A program made the translations under genes and the position numbers. The notes beneath the pieces are model-generated. The model made no database searches and had not been told where the DNA came from. It was given only the letters and a program-made list of their open reading frames with translations. A DNA stretch of 64,000 bases from Gigantopelta aegis (taxonomy: Eukaryota; Mollusca; Gastropoda; Neomphalida; Peltospiridae), in the NCBI RefSeq assembly GCF_016097555.1, contig NC_054708.1:7470160-7534159 (forward strand), read 5' to 3'. This document shows, piece after piece, positions 35,697 to 47,006 of this stretch (position 1 is its first letter; each line of letters starts with the position of its first letter).

Positions 35697-36494
35697 AGAC
35701 CGGCCTCAGTGGTGTAATGGTTAGGCCATCGGTCTACAGGCTGGTAGGTACTGGGTTCAGATCCCAGTCGAGGCATGGGATTTTTAATTCAGATACCGAC
35801 TCCAAACCCTGAGTAAAAGTAAAGTTTGTTTTATTTAACGACGCCGCTAGAGCACATTGATTTTTTATCTTATCATCGGCTATTGGACGTCAAACATATG
35901 GTCATTCTGACACTGTTTTTAGAGGAAACCCGCTGTCGCCACATAGGCTACTCTTTTTACTACAGGCAGCAAGGGATCTTTTATTTGCGCTTCCCACAGG
36001 CAGGATAGCACAAACCATGGCCTTTGTTGAACCAGTTATGGATCACTGGTCGGTGCAAGTGGTTTACACCTACCCATTGAGCCTTGCGGAGCACTCACTC
36101 AGGGTTTACCGGCCTCGGTGGCGTCATGGCAGGCCATCGGTCTACAGGCTGGTAGGTACTGGGTTCGGATCCCAGTCGAGGCATGGGATTTTTAATCCAG
36201 ATACCGACTCCAAACCCTGAGTGAGTGCTCCGCAAGGCTCAATGGGTAGGTGTAAACCACTTGCACCGACCAGTGATCCATAACTGGTTCAACAAAGGCC
36301 ATGGTTTGTGCTATCCTGCCTGTGGGAAGTACAACTAAAAGATCCCTTGCTGCTAATTGGAAAGAGTAGCCCATGTAGTGATGACAGTGGGTTTCCTCTC
36401 AAAATCTGTGTGGTCCTTAACCATATGCTTGATGCCATATAACCGTAAATAAAATGTGTTGAGTGCGTCGTTAAAATAAAACATTTCTTTCTTT
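35697..36494 (+). repeat. Composite of SINE B copies, one inverted
   Basis: Parts in order: head B (+) at 35,699-35,815, a headless SINE with tail 1 (-) at 35,816-36,108, and a full head B + tail 2 (+) at 36,109-36,494. The composite is bounded by CTTCCTGTAG (35687-35696 and 36495-36504). The joins fall at AAACCCTGAGT and its complement ACTCAGGGTTT, suggesting recombination or nested insertion at a shared site. Confidence 0.82.
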
Positions 36495-36504
36495 CTTCCT
36501 GTAG

Positions 36505-36809
36505 AAGGGCGGGACGTAGCCCAGTGGTAAAGTGCTCGCTCGATGCGTGGTCGGTCTGGGATCAATCCCTGTCAGTAGGCTCATTGGGCTATTTCTCGTG
36601 CCAGCCAGTGTGCCACGACTGTTACATCAAAGGCCATGGTATGTGCTATCCTGTCTATCATATAAAAGATCCCTTGCTACTAATGGGAAAATGTAGCAGG
36701 TTTGCTCTTAAGACTGTCAGAAATTACCAAGTGTTTGACATCTAGTAGCCGATGATTAATAAATCACTGTGCTCTAGTGGTGTCGTTAAACAAAACATAC
36801 TTTAACTTT
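36505..36809 (+). repeat. SINE, head A + tail 1, at the same target site
   Basis: GGGCGGGACGTAGCCCAGTG through GTGTCGTTAAACAAAACATA. It follows CTTCCTGTAG (36495-36504) and is followed by TTGCCTGTAG (36,810-36,819), so it inserted next to the SINE B composite using the same target word. Confidence 0.88.
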
Positions 36810-36967
36810 TTGCCTGTAGTGTGTGTATTAGTGATTAATATATGATTTTTTTATCAGGGAGCTCGAAAATGATCGATGTAAAGGTATCTAACATCAAACA
36901 TATATGATTATTGTTTTATTAGTGCAGAAATATTTTACTGTTTGGTAGGCAGCGATTGCACAGAAGG

Positions 36968-37414
36968 CCTCAGACCACAATTAATTTCGCTATATGTTTC
37001 TATATAGCCTTAGTGGCTATAACATTTTTATTAATATCAGCAGGCCCGTGAAGTTTTGTATGTACCTTTGCCTGCATGGGGGACACACACCCTGAAAAGG
37101 ACAACCCCTGTTGTCCAGCTCTTTCTCCCAGCATATTGGTTTAAACAGACACACCCTCTAAACCAGGCCGGAGTACACCCATTTTACACAAAAAGCACTA
37201 CTTTTGCATGGGCCGGAATTACCACAAACAAGTCTTCAATGTCAACAAGTTACACATGTTTACAAACTACATGCTATCCCCTGTCACTTCAGTCAAACAG
37301 TTGCCACTTCATAGCTGTCTGCCATGAAATAATCACAGTCAAACAGCAGACTACTTGCGCGGTGAAACTTCCGGATTTTGGACAACCAAATGGGAAGATA
37401 ACTGTAATCTGAGG
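36968..37414. mobile_element. MITE inserted in the right arm of the inverted repeat
   Basis: Left end GGCCTCAGACCACAATTAAT; right end reverse complement GGCCTCAGATTACAGTTATC. It interrupts sequence that is continuous in the left arm. The 118-codon frame inside has no family resemblance. Confidence 0.65.
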
Positions 37415-37508
37415 CCAGAATATATATAGATTGGTCTCCAACAGTAAGAGAGTGTTGATAACTGTCCATATGTCCATCTAGCTCTCTTATTGCCAGAGTA
37501 CTCTGGCT

Positions 37509-38059
37509 AATCATTTGCATGTTCATGATGGGTTATGTCAAGAAAATGAGTTACCTGAATTTGTTTTTGTATTTAAATGGTTTACACAAATGTTCCATTC
37601 TCATAGGCCAATACTGTGCCATTCAAGAACTAGACGGACCTTTGGACAGTTGTGATCACTCTCTTAACCAGAAATACCTTTATAGCAAAAACACAGAATT
37701 TCTGCCTACAACTGGGTAGGCAAAGTTTTCCACTCTAATACAACAAATCTTCCACAATAACTAACAGGCTGTAGATACTGGATCCGTCGAAAGTTTTTCT
37801 ATCATTATTCGTGTTCATTGTACCTGTAGTTGTCAACATCATGACATTGTCCAATGATTGCCTTTTAGTATGTAAATTAATCATATAATGTGACTGACTT
37901 AATAAAATATATATTCTACATATTATATACTACTACTACTATATAGATATTACATACATGTATATGCATGAACTTAGAAAGCAGTACAAAATAGTTTTTC
38001 TGGTTTCAGTATGAAAATGTATGTTTTTATATTTTTACAAACATATAGATAATACTAGG
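37509..38059. other. Upstream region of DSN1; no promoter recognised
   Basis: Contains a third, decayed copy of the inverted-repeat outer arm (GAACTAGACGGACCTTTGGA, 37,628-37,647). Noncoding DSN1 leader exons could lie here, but no core promoter is evident. A polypyrimidine/AG pair at 38,000-38,009 (TTTTCTGGTTTCAG) or ATATAG at 38,043-38,048 could be an acceptor for the first listed exon. Confidence 0.4.
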
Positions 38060-41000
38060 ATGAGTGGGAAAAAGAACCGTCGACGATCAAGTTTGGCTCC
38101 AAACCGAGTATCTATGGTAACTGTCACAGATTCCAGAGGTCCAGGTAATAATTTATGTTTTTTAGAACTGAATAAGTAATTAGCAATGCTGTGGAGACTT
38201 TTGTGGAGTTTTCAGTTATTTCTATTTACCACATGTATGTAGTCAACTGCTATTGTAAAAAACCCACTTAGCATTTATTTTGTATATGTTGATAACACTA
38301 ATGGCTGTGGTGTTGTTTTGTTTAACAGAACTTCACAGGTTGATTGATCCTGATCTTCCAGATGAAATTAGGCTTGCTAAGCTGTCTTCTGTTTGTCTAG
38401 AGGTTTGTGCTATAACTTAATGACACTAGTGATTGTTTTTTCATTTCTTCTTACATTGTGCTTTTACTTAAGGTATAAAAAAACTGAAACAAAACTTCGT
38501 TTTTTTGTATAGAAATTGAACTGTGTATAATAAGACATACATGTGTATAATACTTTTTAAATTTTGTTTGCCTTTATCCAAGTAATGATAAGGAAACAAC
38601 CAGTAGTTATATATGCATTAGAAATATTATTTGAAGTCCGAGAGTACTTTTGGATAAACCGATGTATATTTGAAATACATGATGGTACTTTTTTTAATTC
38701 AAATGTATATTACTGTATATGAATAAACACTTTATGTAACTCATAACAATTGCCACATATACACATATATTTCTGAATATATATTGTTTCTGAAGATATA
38801 ATTCCTTTTTTACTTCTCTTTTTTTTCAAATATATAAATAAAATACTGACAGGCAGACACAAACTGAAATGTTGTAAATGGTCTTATAATATAAATATTA
38901 AATATTATTTAAAAAATAAAACAAATAATCATATTATGATGTTGTTGCCACTGTGCTGTATAGCATTGTGTATTTGATGTTTCAGCACACACTGCAGAAT
39001 ATGGGCATGGAGGACTGTCCTCACTTTGACTGGTTCAAGAAGACAGGTATTTTCATCACTTCATCTATTTAGTGGTTGGGTCATGTGTTCATGAAAAGAG
39101 AAAACGGTCCAAGTGTTTTACAATTTCATCAAAACTACTACTAATAGTCATCATTTTCATGGAATGCCGAGTTTAGGAATCAGAAAATGGACACTTGTAT
39201 GATATCAATTTAAAAAAACTTTAAACAATAATAGTAATGTATGACATTATTCTTCAACTATAAATAAACAAAATACCCAAAACATTTAACACAGAGACAT
39301 TATGAACATGAATGATGATGAGATGAATGATGAAGCTCAGAGCTCACCCTGTACATTGCCAAATTAGTTTAACATGCTTGTAAATGTTTTGTTTTATTTT
39401 CAGCACAAGAAAACATTGGAAGTCTAATTTCTCAACTACAGGAGGATGGTGTCTTTGAACAAGCTTGTCAAAAAGACAGGTTTATATCCCACCTAGTTTT
39501 GTGAACTTGTTTATCTTAGTTGCTTATTAGTCTAGACTATAGATCTGTATTCATATTTTTAAGCACAGTGAAAGTTATAGTAAAAGTTAAACTAAAATTT
39601 ATGCATTGATTCCAAAGTTCCATTGTCTAAAGGTCATGATTAATTCACACCTTATACACCATAATCATTAAATAATTGTCAGAAGGTCCAATTTCAAACA
39701 GAAATTAGAAATATATACTTACTTCAATAAATTTCACTTTGGTTATTTTCATTGCTTGTTATTTATTTATTTTTTAAAAGTTATATTCAACGTCAAAAAT
39801 ATCATCTTATTTCCATATATGCAGTAACAGAATAAACAAGCTTCATGTCGGACAACAAAAGGTCATTTGGTATTGAATACACATTGACACTGATTTGTGT
39901 GTGTGTTTTAAACTTTAAAGTGAATAATTATTTCTGTTTTAGGTTACTACCAAACCCTGTTAATGAAGACCTGGATGCAAGAATAGCAGATGCAGAATTA
40001 TCCATTAATGGGTAAGAATTGGAGAATTTACAACCCTTTCCTCGGCATAATTCACCATAGGCCAATCAAGAGAAGGGTTCATTTTCAATTGCAGCATTCT
40101 GGAAAAAACATTAATAGCTTCTCTAATATTTTAATATTGAGATGAGCAAAGGTTCCAGTGGCTCCACGTGATTTTGATTATTTATTGTACAGCTGCCTCA
40201 TATTTACATGTTTATTTCTTTCATCTGTTTTAAAAAGCAGCATGTTAAAGTGGTTTTACCTCTTTGGGGTCAGCATTTTCATGTTTGAAGCAGAAATATT
40301 CAAGTATAATATACATTTTTAAAAATCCTTGTTCTTCAGTACAAAATGTCCCCTCATTACATGTTGTTTGGTTGTTTGTTACTTTATCGTTATGGTTTTC
40401 AGCTTGGAAAGTGAAAAGCAGAAATGGGATGATATTTCCAACGAACTTGATGAGAAGGTTAAACAAGCCGAGTTGTAAGTTCTGTTCAGAATCTTGTATA
40501 TTATCGAGTCTTTAAGTCGCTGTTCCTGTAGAACGGATTATTCCTTTCCTTGGAATTTATATTATATTCATCTTTGGTGTGCCTTGTCTAAATGCACACA
40601 ATATTTACAAAATTGTACACTCTTGATTATAAATTAACATTGATCTATCTTCAGTTTATATGTTACTATTGCCTTTGAAAATATTACAGTAACTATTTTG
40701 TATTTGTTGTATGTTGGAGAATATTTGTTTTGTTATATTATAAGTTTTAAATAAGTTAAGAACATATATGCTATTGTTTGTATAGGAGTAACATGTTTTA
40801 TTCATATTTCTTATTTCAGTAATTCTAAATGGTGCGAAAAGCGGTCCATTTTTTAGCAGATAAAATAAAAATTCACCTGCTAAAATTACTAAAACATCAC
40901 AGGTCATTATTCAAGTGACACTTGTATGTACGATAATCTCATCTTCCATGTAGCCGATTCTTGATTCTGTTGTATTTTAACTTTATAATGCTCTAAAATA

Positions 41001-44000
41001 AATCTCAATGGAACTGATTTACCGCACACTGTCCCAAACCCTCCACTCATCCTATGCTGTCTTATTTCCAGCAGGTAATTTTTGTCCTTAGCAGGCCATA
41101 TTTCTTTTTGTGTGCTACTTAATTTTTTTTACCAGCAGGTTATATTTTAATTCCTATTTTGAGCCCTGCATTTGAATTATTATATTTGTGTAGTAGATAA
41201 TGTGTAATTGAATGATTAGATTTGTGTTTGTGTAGTAGATAACGTGTAATTGACTGATTAGATTTGTGTTTGTGTAGTAGATAATGTGTAATTGAATGAT
41301 TAGATTGGTGTTTGTGTAGTAGATAATGTGTAATTGAATGATTGTGTAGTAGATAATGTGTAATTGAATGATTAGATTTGTCTTTGTGTAGTAGATAATG
41401 AGTAATTGAATGATTAGATTTGTGTTTGTGTAGTAGATAATGTGTAATTGAATGATTAGATTTGTCTTTGTGTAGTAGATAATGTATACCAGTATTTGAC
41501 TTATATCAGGGAAAAGGAAAAGAAGGAAGTGCATGTTTCCCGCCTGCCTGACAGTGTGAAGATTCAGTCGAGGGATTACTACACTCCTACTTCTGATTAC
41601 CAGGTCATGGTAACCGACGTCCAGCAACACGTCAACAAAGCCGCATTGTCGGTAAGTGTGACTACCAACCTTTAACAGACCTCAACATGAAAAAAATTAA
41701 GAGGAGTGATTAATTGCTTACTGTACATTATTGTGATCCATTTAAAATATTGCCATATCAATAGCATATAAATTCACATGTTACGGCAGAGTATGACAAA
41801 TATTTTGAAAAAGACTAGCCACAGGGCTAGTGGGTTTGTGAAAACCACTAGCCCACCAAGATAAAGCACTAGCCCAAATTCCTGATCAATTATAACTGGA
41901 TTTTTATACAATTTTTTGTAACATTACACATTTACGAGTATAACAGTAAAATAAAACAAACACTTAAAACATGTTGTAACTTTCAGTTTTTTATCATGTT
42001 GTACGTTTGTTTTTTTGTCAAGTGTGATCCATCGTCATCCGCGTTTTCGCGTTTGCCCTCCCCCAGGGGAAAAATAATTGAGCAAACTCATGGTTGATAT
42101 CTAAACCCACGATCAAAATAATTAAATTTAAATGAGGTTACGACAGTGTGACACACGGTAATAGATGGTTCAGTGTATTCAGTAGTGGGTTATACATTTA
42201 GGGTCCTACTATTTATGTCGCCAGGAACGGTGATGCCAATTGCTCAAATACAGGGCATTATCCCGTGTCAGACCGATATCAAAAGAATATAACGGCGACA
42301 TCTAATCCGTTGTTAATTGATGAACAAAAAAGGTATCATCTTGTATCGGCAGCTGTGACGCATTATCAAGACCGATACACAAATAGGTTAAGCAGTCATT
42401 GCATGTGCGTTACCATTAAAGTAAATTGTTTTCCTGATTGCCGATAACCACATGTCAGCGAAGTGTAAAATTAGAAAACAACAGGTAAATAAAACAAACA
42501 CTGAAATTCAAAGCATGACCGGGGTTTACTTGATTGAGATTAACCTGTCATCGCAATTGGTGATTTCCAAGTTCTTAAGTGCGAGATTTCCAAGTTCATA
42601 TGTGCGAGATTAACTACCACGTGACGTGTCCAACCAATCAAAACACGCATGTCATTAAACTTATTTCCTGTGCCAGAAACTTGAAAGGGAAAAGTAAACA
42701 ATGCATGCTGTAACTGTGGCGATGCAGTTTGCAGACCTAGTTCAAGTGGATTATCATTATATACTGATTGCGTTGTTGATATTATTCGATGACAAACGTC
42801 ACAATCAACGAAATTTCAGCCGAGAGAAAAAAAAAAAAACACGATCGAGTGATAAGGAGGGGGGGGTGGAAACCACTAGCCCTGTGGGCAAGTGGTTTTG
42901 CGGTTCTCACTAGCCCGAACTTAAAAACCACTAGTCACGGGCGTCGGGCTAGCGGATTTGTCGAACTCTGGTTAAGGGGAGCTAAAATTACATTATTGTG
43001 ATCCATTTACAATATTGTCCATATTGATAGCATATAAATTCACATGCTATGGGGAGCCAAAAATTACTCGTTTTGAACTAAGGTCAACGACAGTCACTTT
43101 TCGTACCCTTGTTTTGGCTTCGTACACAATAAATAAAACATATTCAACAGTAAAGTTTTGATATATTTGACAAAAGGTACTTTTTATTTCTTTAATCTAT
43201 TAAAACTTAAATTTAATATTTTCGCCAGAATTAAGAAAAATAAAAACATATCGACCTGTAAACAGCGTTTTCTGCTTTCTATAGAATTTTGACAGTGGTC
43301 AAAGTCAGTAGACCACTTTTCGTTTTAATGTCATGAAGCATTGTAATAATATATTGTATATTGTAATTTTAATAACAAAATATTTTATTTGCCAAAAACC
43401 TTTTTAAACAGACTACAAACTCAGAATAGACTCTTCAAGTGTTACATAGTTTTGCAGTTTACCATGTTTACAACAAAAGTAGCACTCCTGTCAGATACAT
43501 AACACTTTAAGATTTTGACACACATTTATTAGTCCCCTACCAGTACAACCGGAGGGGACTATAGGTTTGTCTGTCACATATAATTTTCAGGATGTTTTTT
43601 TCATAATACCTCCAGATACGAGTTTAAAAAAAAATTGTATAGCTATCATGATGCAGATCATGGCAATTGGCCCCTTCTTGTTTTTTTAAGAGTTATGGCC
43701 ATGGACCTTAGGAGATATGAAAGTTTGTTTTCCAGGGGTGTTTTTGTCAATGCCTCAAGATATTGAGCTGAACTGTTTTGTATAGCTTTTATCATGTACT
43801 ATGAAGTTTACCATCATAGACATTTACCAATTTGGACCCAGTAGGGGGCATGTATTGTTTTAGCAGTACTCTCAGAATGCTTGTTGACAGTTATTAATCA
43901 GGATGGATGTTTTTAGATGGAAGAAAGTTGCTGTTCGGTAAACCTTCTTCAAACAAGCCACCAGAAAGTTTCAGCTCTACTAGAGACCGGATGCAATCAG

Positions 44001-46389
44001 CTCTGTAAGTATTTATTCTTACAACTTTAATAATATACATTTAGCATATTTGTTGGATCTATAAGTGTAGGTGTCACTGAAGTCTGCTACGGCTATCTTT
44101 AGAGAAAGAGGTTTTGCTGTAATCGGAGCCTTGGTTATTATTGTATTGAAAAAGAAAACGAAACATTAAAGGATCATAGCAATTTTTTTTAAGTAATATT
44201 GACAAAATCACATTTTTTTAAATATTAGGGGTCATCCATTTAGTACGTACGCACAATTTTCCGATTTTTTGCACACACACCCCCCCCCCCCCACGCATGC
44301 GTACGCCAGTGCCCATACCCCCCCTTGCGTACATACGCAAAAGATCGTCAGTCAGTACCAGTAAATGTAGACCATGCCACCGTCGATGTCATCATTGTAT
44401 ACTATAATTAATGAATACTGCTCATTGTACAAATGTATTAAACAACGCTTGACGACGAATAAAATGTTTCTAAATGTATTATAAACCGGAACGTCTGCTC
44501 TGTTTTAATTACAAAAAAATTCAAATCATGTTTAATGATTTAATCACAAAACTATAAAACTGGAACTAACTCGGAACTATAAACCTAAAAGTCGGAACTT
44601 AGTACCAGTAGGTACAACTTTTTGGGGCACATGACAACAAAATATTGATAAACAATAGGACTGCCTAGATCAATGAGAAAATTTGTAGTGTTATTCATCC
44701 AATGCCTCCCAAGGTACACCAAGGGCCTCAAAAATATTTCTGTAGATCGGCGGTGCAAATACAGGCTCTGCTTCCTCAGTTAAGACTGCGTCGCCGTTGA
44801 GGTGTTCAGGATCATCATGAATGGCCTCATAGACATCCGGCCCTTCATCCATTGTTTCAACCGTACACCCTCCTCCACGGCGATGCCTGGTCACTGACGC
44901 TATTGATGGGAAATAGATTCCACACTTCTTGCACACACGCCCATCAATGTCCTTCATTATTGTAGGGCAGTATGAATCGTACGGGATCTCCTTGTATATC
45001 TTGAGTACTTGGGGTACACGCGATGTCAAAGCCAAACAGGCGCCGACGATCTAGAACATCAGTAAATAATCAAATTAACTATATATATATATATTGTAAT
45101 TTTACCCTAATAACACACACACACACACACACCCGCCGTACGCAAAATGGCTGTTAAATTTTTAACCCCCCCACACCCCCAAAATGCGTACGTACTAAAA
45201 GTATGCCCCCTTACCAGTACTGGCAACCTTGGGTTGGTTTGGCTCAGATAAAATGTACAACTCTGGTTTCCTGAAAGTTTTAATGTATACACAACAATAC
45301 TAGAGCACATTGATTTAGTAATCATTGGCTACTTGATGTCAACATTTGGTAATAATGACATGTAGTCTTCACAGAAGGCTTGCTACATTTTGCCATTAGC
45401 AGCAGGGATCTTTTATATGCACTTTTCTAGACAACAGCACATACCACAGCCTTTGAAATTGGAATGAACAGTGTGTATGTACAGATGTTTATATGTGCAT
45501 AATCAGCCAAATGTTACAGTACTTGGGCTTCTTGTTCTGCAACAATTTTTGTTTTGTTTAACGACACCACTAGAGCACATTGATTTAGTAATCATCAGCT
45601 ATTGGTTGTCAAACATTTGGTAATTTTGACATATAGTCTTAGAGAGGAAACCTGCTACATTTTTCCATTAGTAGCAAGGGATCTTTTATATGCACCATCC
45701 CATAAGCAGGATAAAACATACCAGTCATGATGCACTCTGCAGCTCTGGCTGGAACGAGCAATAGCCCAATGCAGTGGTGTATCTATGGAAAATAGCGCCT
45801 ATGGCAAGCACTGAAATTGCACCCCTGTCCAAACATCTGATATCCATCTTTTAGACGTCCTGACTTTAATAGAAACTGCTCAGTGGGGCCCCCTTTCAAG
45901 TGACGCCCAGGGCACGTGCCATACCCTAGGTATGCCACTGGCCCAATGGGCCCACTGACAGGGATCGATCCCAAACCGACTGTGCATCATGCACTTTGTT
46001 CTACAACAGACCTTGCAGTGAAAACATTGAGGGAGGGGGTGATTAACTGGTCCTCCAACTTAGATTATGGGAGTCATTTAAGATATTACCATACTGAGCA
46101 TTCAGGTTTAATCCTTTTGTGAAAGTTTTTTTTTTTAATTCACTAAGGGGAGCTAAAACTTGGTGACAGCTTCCATTAAATGGCAAGGTTGTAAGTTTAT
46201 TTCGTTGGCCTGCAAAGAACAAAACAAAACCACCCTACCCCTCCAAAATGTGGATTATGTTGTCATCTGATCATTTTATTTTCAGGGAAAGAATCATTTC
46301 AGGATGTTGGGAGTCCACGGCAGCAACTAACGAGTCGGTTGGCTGTACCAGATCACAGTTCAGATCAACACATTAATGGAGAAATGTAA
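38060..46389 (+). CDS. DSN1: DSN1, MIS12 kinetochore complex subunit (9 exons)
   Basis: DSN1 (Mis13) links the inner centromere to the microtubule-binding NDC80 complex within the nuclear MIS12 complex. Coding exons: 38060-38144, 38329-38402, 38986-39046, 39404-39479, 39943-40011, 40403-40474, 41510-41651, 43917-44004, 46286-46389; all introns are GT-AG and phases agree, giving 256 residues. Residues 4-19 hold a basic patch with RRRSS and RVS, the place where vertebrate DSN1 has Aurora B sites (known family feature). Then LHRLIDPDLPDEIRLAKLSS (30-49), matching the vertebrate LSRSISVDLAESKRL region, the QLQEDGVFEQ block, and a charged coiled-coil segment with EKQKWDDISNELDEK (about 126-140). 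It is shorter than human DSN1 (about 356), so noncoding or N-terminal exons may lie upstream; an in-frame ATG also exists at 38021. Large introns 7 and 8 are full of transposon remnants. Family assignment is from remembered similarity. Confidence 0.85.
41174..41486. repeat. Minisatellite of about 42 bp in DSN1 intron 6
   Basis: Seven copies of a unit containing GTAGTAGATAATGTGTAATT and GAATGATTAGATTTGTGTTT, one copy shortened. The array ends 23 bp before exon 7, so the splice acceptor lies right at its edge. Confidence 0.92.
41787..42970. mobile_element. hAT-like non-autonomous element in DSN1 intron 7
   Basis: Begins CAGAGTATGACAAAT and ends ATTTGTCGAACTCTG (reverse complement CAGAGTTCGACAAAT). 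Subterminal copies of ACTAGCCCACAG-like words (CCACTAGCCC) occur at both ends. Flanks GTTACGG and GTTAAGG are a possible decayed target duplication. CAG-type ends suit hAT. No intact transposase; 1,184 bp. Confidence 0.7.
43530..43880. repeat. Interspersed repeat in DSN1 intron 7
   Basis: Starts with AGTCCCCTACCAGTACAACC and GGAGGGGACTATAGGTTTGT, continues with TTGGCCCCTTCTTG and GGGGGCATGTATTGTTTTAG. I recognise the opening as a common molluscan repeat; class not assigned. Confidence 0.5.
44228..45210 (-). mobile_element. PIF/Harbinger-like element with TTA target in DSN1 intron 8
   Basis: 26-bp inverted ends: left GGGGTCATCCATTTAGTACG then TACGCA; right (reverse complement) GGGGGCATACTTTTAGTACG then TACGCA; 23 of 26 agree. 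TTA flanks both sides (44225-44227, 45211-45213). A 3-bp TTA/TAA duplication is known for PIF/Harbinger and relatives. It carries an exon-like frame with a zinc-finger motif (44,691-45,052). 983 bp, too short for a complete transposase gene. Confidence 0.78.
44691..45052 (-). pseudogene. Zinc-finger-bearing terminal exon inside the PIF-like element
   Basis: The minus-strand frame opens directly after an acceptor-like TGATGTTCTAG (about 45,053) with IVGACLALTSRVPQV and runs to a stop at 44,691. It contains CKKCGIYFPSIASVTRHRRG followed by GGC: two Cys, a His and a final Cys in C2H2/C2HC-like spacing. The C-terminus is acidic. It has no upstream exon within the element, so it is probably the last exon of a transposon-encoded protein kept in a deleted copy. 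I do not recognise the full family, and a functional product is not claimed. Confidence 0.5.
45292..45462 (-). repeat. SINE fragment (tail 1)
   Basis: ACTAGAGCACATTGATTTAG, GCAGCAGGGATCTTTTATAT and CACATACCACAGCCTTTGAA; head absent. Confidence 0.8.
45545..46005 (-). repeat. SINE, head A + tail 1, split by a hAT MITE
   Basis: Tail 1 (TTTTGTTTAACGACACCACT) starts at about 45,549. The body runs to CAATAGCCCAATG (45,771). After the MITE the SINE resumes with GCCCAATGGGCCCACTGACA and ends within head A (GGGATCGATCCC, GTGCATCATGC). Confidence 0.88.
45772..45940. mobile_element. hAT MITE with exact 8-bp TSD
   Basis: Left end CAGTGGTGTATCTATGG, right end reverse complement CAGTGGCATACCTAGGG. GCCCAATG is duplicated exactly (45764-45771, 45941-45948) and the host SINE consensus has it once. 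An 8-bp duplication plus CAGTGG ends is the hAT signature. 169 bp, noncoding, nested in a SINE that is nested in DSN1 intron 8. Confidence 0.92.
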
Positions 46390-46770
46390 TCTGGATTTTT
46401 AAAAATATACATATTGTAAATAGTAGTCTGTGTTTGTTTTATTGTTTGGTTAACTAGGAGAGTAATTCTCAAGTAAAGATAAAAAGGAAAGGTAATATAC
46501 ATGTATTTATTTGTTTATGAACACCTCAGCACATTTCAAAGTACAGGTATTTGTTGTTTTAAAACATGGTCACTCATCAAATTGAAAGAGAAAGAGAACA
46601 AGAAAACCCTGCAAACACAGACTATTCCTTAAAAAAAAATGCAAGGAATAATTTATATACATATTCCCAGTGGCAGACATTATCATTTAATTTTAATTTT
46701 TTAATTGGAATATGTCCCCTTAACCTGTGTAAACATACAATGGCTGCAATAAAGATTAAATTGTATTGAC
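46390..46770 (+). other. DSN1 3' untranslated region
   Basis: AT-rich sequence after the stop, ending in a canonical AATAAA at 46748-46753 followed by AGATTAAATTGTATTG. The boundary is inferred from that signal. Confidence 0.6.
46748..46753 (+). terminator. Polyadenylation signal AATAAA of DSN1
   Basis: First canonical hexamer downstream of the stop codon at 46389, on the coding strand. Confidence 0.6.
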
Positions 46771-47006
46771 AGAATAGTACATACTATGGACATTTATGTA
46801 CAAGTTGAGTGGCAATCAAATGGAGGCAAAACCCCCCACATCCATGGAGGGCAGTCAATATGGCTATCCATCGTACCGTTGACGAGCGCTCTACCTACAT
46901 GTAGGTAAAGATAAAAGGCAGGTAATATTTTACAAACCTACAATTATGGGTTATGTCAGAAAGACTTCATTTAATCCACTGCTTATTGAATTATCCATTT
47001 CACAAC

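Larger units (their letters stand above)
35384..37508. mobile_element. Long inverted repeat (foldback element) carrying later insertions
   Basis: The left arm (35,384-35,633) is matched in reverse complement by the right arm (36,812-36,967 plus 37,415-37,508). Matched words: AGTAAGAGAGATAGATGGAC, AATCGCTGCCTACCAA, TACATCGATCATTT and AATACACACACTACAGG. The right arm is split by a 447-bp insertion, and the original loop of about 60 bp is filled by a SINE stack (35,697-36,809). No transposase was found. Confidence 0.82.

Noticed and set aside
36017-36374. Overlapping 60-70 codon frames on both strands with MGYSFRLAARDLL-type words
   Set aside because: These words recur wherever a SINE body occurs (for example 6787, 33142, 58448) and are translations of the SINE, not a protein family.
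37056-37412. 118-codon frame upstream of DSN1
   Set aside because: It lies inside the MITE inserted in the inverted repeat and has no recognised motif; not a DSN1 leader exon.
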